Assembly (NCBI GenBank): GCA_016721865.1
Contig: JADKHF010000009.1
Span: 1-64,000 of the forward strand
Reading direction: 5' to 3'
DNA from: Nitrosomonas sp.
GTDB taxonomy: Bacteria > Pseudomonadota > Gammaproteobacteria > Burkholderiales > Nitrosomonadaceae
Length of the DNA: 64,000 nt
The translations under genes were made by a program, and so were the position numbers. This document shows positions 61,025 through 64,000 of the stretch, in pieces (position 1 is the stretch's first letter; each line of letters starts with the position of its first letter). Below the pieces are notes generated by a model. The model saw only the letters and a list, made by a program, of their open reading frames with translations. It made no database searches and was not told where the DNA came from.

Positions 61025-63673
61025 ATGCCCCAACGTCCGGGCAGCAATCTTCAATCAAGAAATCTAAAAGTACAGTCTGCAAAGCCAAGAAATACCACCC
61101 TACAAGCATTAACCTCGGCAGCATTGGTATTACCTGGTCTATTAATAACACCAGGGCATGCGGCAGGAACAGATCGAGTCAATTTCCAATACAGCCGTTA
61201 TCAGGAGGGTGAACGTAACCTTTATGGCGCGCCGAATAGCTTAAAACCGATCAGTGTGGATGTTCTGCATGGCAGTGGCATTTTTTCACTCACCGACCGC
61301 ACTAAATTTTCATTCGGCTACACGCAGGACACCTGGTCGGGTGCAACACAAATTACGACGTCTCCTCTGGTTGCAAATGGTAATCGTCTTGTCTATGAGA
61401 ATACGTCATCGGGCGTAATGCTGGTAGGCGCTTCTCCCATTATCAATAATCGAATTTTACTGGATCGCGATCTTAATCCCCTTCGGCTGGATCCAGACGG
61501 AAGTCAGTCTTTGAGTCAAGACAGCCGGTCTGTGCTGGTTATGTCATCTGCTTCTCCAGAGACACGCAATCAGGCCAATTTTGGCTTGAGCCGCGAATGG
61601 AATGAGGCTGCTTTCAATGTGGGCGGCGGTTTCTCAAGCGAAAGAGATTATAAATCGAGTTATGGCAGTCTTGGCGGGCGCCTGGATTTTAATCAGAAAC
61701 TCACTACTGTCAAATTGAACGCAGGATATACAGATAGTGCAGTGGGTGCCATTCTGGATCATGATGCTTCGCCTTACATCACCAAAAATGCATATTCTGA
61801 GCAGATCGTAAGGCGGGGCGGCTCTGAGGTGTTACTGGGAGATCGGCAAGACTGGGTGGGGAATATCGGTCTGACCCAGGTTCTGACAAAGAATTCAATA
61901 GTGGATACCAACATTGGTTATACCCACAGCAACGGATATCTGGAGAATCCGTATAAGGTCATGTCGGTGATTTTTGTCGATCCGGAAACCTTGAGCAATA
62001 ATCAGACGACCCCGGTTATCGGGGATATGCGCGCACTCCTCGAGCAGCGGCCTAATTCCCGCAATCAAGTAGCCATCAACACCAAATACATTCAGTATAT
62101 CGGTGCATTTGATGCGGCATTACATCTCGGTTACCGGTTATCAGTGGATGACTGGGGCGTCAATACGCATACATTTGATGCGAGCTGGGTGCAACCGATC
62201 GGCAGCGGATGGACGCTGACACCGAGAATTCGTTATTACTCTCAGGATGCAGCAAGCTTCTATAAACCTTATTTGATTTCTCAACAGACCTATCGAAAAA
62301 TTGAGGTTGACAGTTCAGGGCGTACGATCTGGATTGATCCCAGCAATCCCGATGAACAGTATTTTCGCGACTCGGATTTTAATCTGATCGACCAGAATGG
62401 AAATCCTGTCAATGAAGATTTGGTGAATGCGGTGCCTAAAACAAGCTTGTTCGATGCCGGAAAATTACCTGATAATTTTTCCAGCGATTATCGTTTGGCG
62501 GGTTTTGGGGCGTTAAGCGGCGGGGCTACGCTGAACAGAATGATTATGAAGGGCGTTGCGCTGGAAGCGGGCTTTGAATATTACACGCATGCCAGTTCAA
62601 TGCAATTGGGCGGTGGTGGCGGCAACAGTTTTGCGGATTTTGGCTATTATGTGGCGAATGCGGCGTTGAAACTGGATATGGAACAAGTAAGTTTCGCCAG
62701 ACCCAATCACAGTAATTCACATCAGCATGAGGATTCAACCAGACAGCATCACCACATAATTCCGCCGGCCGGCATCATGTTTGGCCATATGCTCGATAAA
62801 CCAGGGGATTTTATGGTGGGGTACCGGTTTATGCATAACTGGACGAATGGACACATGAAGCATGGCGGGCATAAGGCGAGTGATCAGACTATCGTAGCGC
62901 AGGGATGCAGTGATACTACGCCGTGCCGTTTTACGCCAGATTACATGAACATGAGCATGCACATGCTCGATATCATGTATGCGCCAGCAAAGTGGCTCAA
63001 TGTCATGCTGATGCCTACCTTCATGACGATGGACATGAATCTGCGTGAGCTGGCTGGTCGTCCGGCGCCCGTGCCGGGAGTACACGAGCATCAGGGGATT
63101 GCCGGTCATGAAACAGGCGCTGTTGGGGATACTTATATTTCATCATTAGTGAAGCTGATTGATGTTTCAGGTCATCGTGTCCATATGAACCTGGGGCTCA
63201 GCGCCCCGACTGGAAAAGTGGATATAGAGTTACGGCGCATGGCTCAGATTGATGGCGGATTAATCCATTTTGGCATGCAACTGGGTAGCGGTACCTGGGA
63301 TTTTACGCCAAGCCTGACTTATGCCGGTGAGAAAAATCGCTGGTCCTGGGGCACTCAACTCAGTGGTGTTAAACGTATGGAAGAAAAGAACAAGTCAGGT
63401 TATCGCCTGGGCGATGTTTTTCAGGCGACTACCTGGGGGGGGTATAACTTTACGCAATGGCTGACAGCTTCGGTGCGTGGCGCTTACACTTTGCAAGGCG
63501 AAATACAGCGGGATTTTGATTCATTTAACGCGCATATTGGCCCGATGGATTTTCCGGCTAATTATGGCGGGCAATTCTGGGATATCGGGTTGGGGTTGAA
63601 CGCTAGAATTTTCGGTGGTCGGTTCGCGGGTAATCGTTTCGGTTTCGAATGGTTAGAACCAGTCGGGGAGTGA
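61025..63673 (+). CDS. DUF3570 outer-membrane-type protein, long, Met/His-rich
   Basis: The 882-residue product has a long basic N-terminus, a signal-like hydrophobic stretch (residues ~25-43, cleavage near GHAA) and a DUF3570-type body with many alternating beta strands typical of outer-membrane barrels (residues ~60-560). Family members are usually about half this length. From residue ~560 the sequence becomes rich in His and Met (SHQHEDSTRQHHHIIPPAGI; MNMSMHMLDIMYAPAK; MLMPTFMTMDMN) and runs into a second barrel-like segment that ends RFGFEWLEPVGE. This suggests a fusion of two outer-membrane modules. ATG 61025 is used; a TTG at 61010 would add five residues. Confidence 0.75.
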   Translation: MPQRPGSNLQSRNLKVQSAKPRNTTLQALTSAALVLPGLLITPGHAAGTDRVNFQYSRYQEGERNLYGAPNSLKPISVDVLHGSGIFSLTDRTKFSFGYTQDTWSGATQITTSPLVANGNRLVYENTSSGVMLVGASPIINNRILLDRDLNPLRLDPDGSQSLSQDSRSVLVMSSASPETRNQANFGLSREWNEAAFNVGGGFSSERDYKSSYGSLGGRLDFNQKLTTVKLNAGYTDSAVGAILDHDASPYITKNAYSEQIVRRGGSEVLLGDRQDWVGNIGLTQVLTKNSIVDTNIGYTHSNGYLENPYKVMSVIFVDPETLSNNQTTPVIGDMRALLEQRPNSRNQVAINTKYIQYIGAFDAALHLGYRLSVDDWGVNTHTFDASWVQPIGSGWTLTPRIRYYSQDAASFYKPYLISQQTYRKIEVDSSGRTIWIDPSNPDEQYFRDSDFNLIDQNGNPVNEDLVNAVPKTSLFDAGKLPDNFSSDYRLAGFGALSGGATLNRMIMKGVALEAGFEYYTHASSMQLGGGGGNSFADFGYYVANAALKLDMEQVSFARPNHSNSHQHEDSTRQHHHIIPPAGIMFGHMLDKPGDFMVGYRFMHNWTNGHMKHGGHKASDQTIVAQGCSDTTPCRFTPDYMNMSMHMLDIMYAPAKWLNVMLMPTFMTMDMNLRELAGRPAPVPGVHEHQGIAGHETGAVGDTYISSLVKLIDVSGHRVHMNLGLSAPTGKVDIELRRMAQIDGGLIHFGMQLGSGTWDFTPSLTYAGEKNRWSWGTQLSGVKRMEEKNKSGYRLGDVFQATTWGGYNFTQWLTASVRGAYTLQGEIQRDFDSFNAHIGPMDFPANYGGQFWDIGLGLNARIFGGRFAGNRFGFEWLEPVGE

Positions 63674-63757
63674 CTTTAACGGATTCCAGCTTGATCGTAA
63701 GGGGGCTTTGTCGGCGACCTGGAGTTACCTGTTTTAAGGAAATAAATTTGTTTCTCC

Positions 63758-64000
63758 ATGGCTTTCTCAATTGGTCCAAGGTTACCTGAGTGTAATGGCA
63801 TGACTTGCCTGAAGTACTTCCACCATGATTTCAAGGCGATGGGCTCACCCTGCTCGATTCAGCTTTATGCTGACACTGCCAAGAAGGCGAAGCGTGCAGC
63901 CAGAGTTGCCATGAATGATGTGTTTCGCTTGGAGGCGAAATATTCACGTTACCGTGCAGACAGTTATTTGTCGGAAATTAACCGTATCGCTGCACAAGGC
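63758..64000 (+). CDS. apbE: FAD:protein FMN transferase ApbE, 5' part
   Basis: Runs off the end of the window; 81 codons are visible and stay open. The text HDFKAMGSPCSIQLYADTAK, then EAKYSRYRADSYLSEINRIA matches the N-terminal core of ApbE, which attaches FMN to Ser/Thr of exported proteins using FAD. The MGSPC and KYSRYRxDSxLSxIN pattern is the hallmark. No signal peptide is obvious at the chosen ATG (63758), and an alternative ATG lies at 63800. It closes the run that contains DUF4266 and DUF3570, the arrangement known from other proteobacteria. No obvious FMN attachment (D-x-x-[ST]-G-A-[ST]) site was spotted in the exported neighbours. Confidence 0.8.
   Translation, partial: MAFSIGPRLPECNGMTCLKYFHHDFKAMGSPCSIQLYADTAKKAKRAARVAMNDVFRLEAKYSRYRADSYLSEINRIAAQG

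Overview
The window looks like a chromosomal segment of a betaproteobacterium of the Nitrosomonas type. The strongest clue is a close match in layout to SmbP, the small heptad-repeat metal-binding protein described from Nitrosomonas europaea (50460-50804). Gene orders typical of Betaproteobacteria (grpE-dnaK-dnaJ, pyrG-eno-ftsB, hrcA/nadK/recN) and an exosortase-associated TIGR04073 protein agree with this. It is a mosaic of conserved housekeeping blocks separated by heavily IS-invaded accessory stretches.

Layout. 1-3.9 kb: tRNA-Lys, then decayed IS200-like, IS4-like and other DDE transposase copies. 3.9-12.7 kb: DUF3422 gene, purB, the heat-shock block grpE-dnaK-dnaJ behind a sigma-32-like promoter, an Hsp20 gene and a stray 3' piece of groEL. 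12.8-18.7 kb: an IS dump, with an IS66 element nested in a second element (8-bp target duplication visible), a MITE, an IS630 copy and a REP-type transposase scrap. 18.7-21.5 kb: dTDP-rhamnose genes (rfbB-rfbD-rfbC and a truncated rfbA cut by an IS3 element). 22.9-26.6 kb: tRNA-Ser, a REC-REC-GGDEF gene, a TIGR04073 gene and htpX. 26.9-38.5 kb: ftsB, eno, pyrG, a fructosamine-kinase-like gene, argH, murA, ridA, recG and a bestrophin. 38.6-43.9 kb: wreckage of a type I restriction system (hsdM cut by IS3, only the 3' end of hsdR left). 44.1-46.9 kb: a PAS-GGDEF-EAL protein. 47.0-50.8 kb: a metal/envelope-stress style block (GDT1 half-transporter, two-component system, PepSY protein, His-rich exported protein, SmbP). 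50.8-57.5 kb: hemH, hrcA, nadK, recN and a membrane spermidine-synthase-like protein.

57.6-64.0 kb is the most intriguing part: two identical-core palindromes precede a + strand run of seven genes. These are two paralogous exported proteins and a third exported protein, all three predicted to begin with histidine after signal cleavage, a TlpA-like thioredoxin with WCPPC, a DUF4266 lipoprotein, a very large DUF3570 outer-membrane-type protein with a Met/His-rich middle, and the start of an ApbE flavin transferase. I read this as an undescribed extracytoplasmic metal (probably copper) and flavin redox system; that function is inference.

Two small dispersed repeat families stand out: a ~140-bp element present three times, each time just 3' of a stop codon in the same orientation as the gene, and a MITE pair with 19-bp inverted ends.

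Caution: many otherwise conserved and normally essential genes (dnaK, dnaJ, pyrG, hrcA, recG, recN and others) carry one- or two-base frameshifts, often in homopolymers, and pyrG contains a run of 34 A on its coding strand. Most of these are probably sequencing or assembly errors rather than true gene loss. I mark these genes as pseudogene to signal the broken frame, and say so in each entry.
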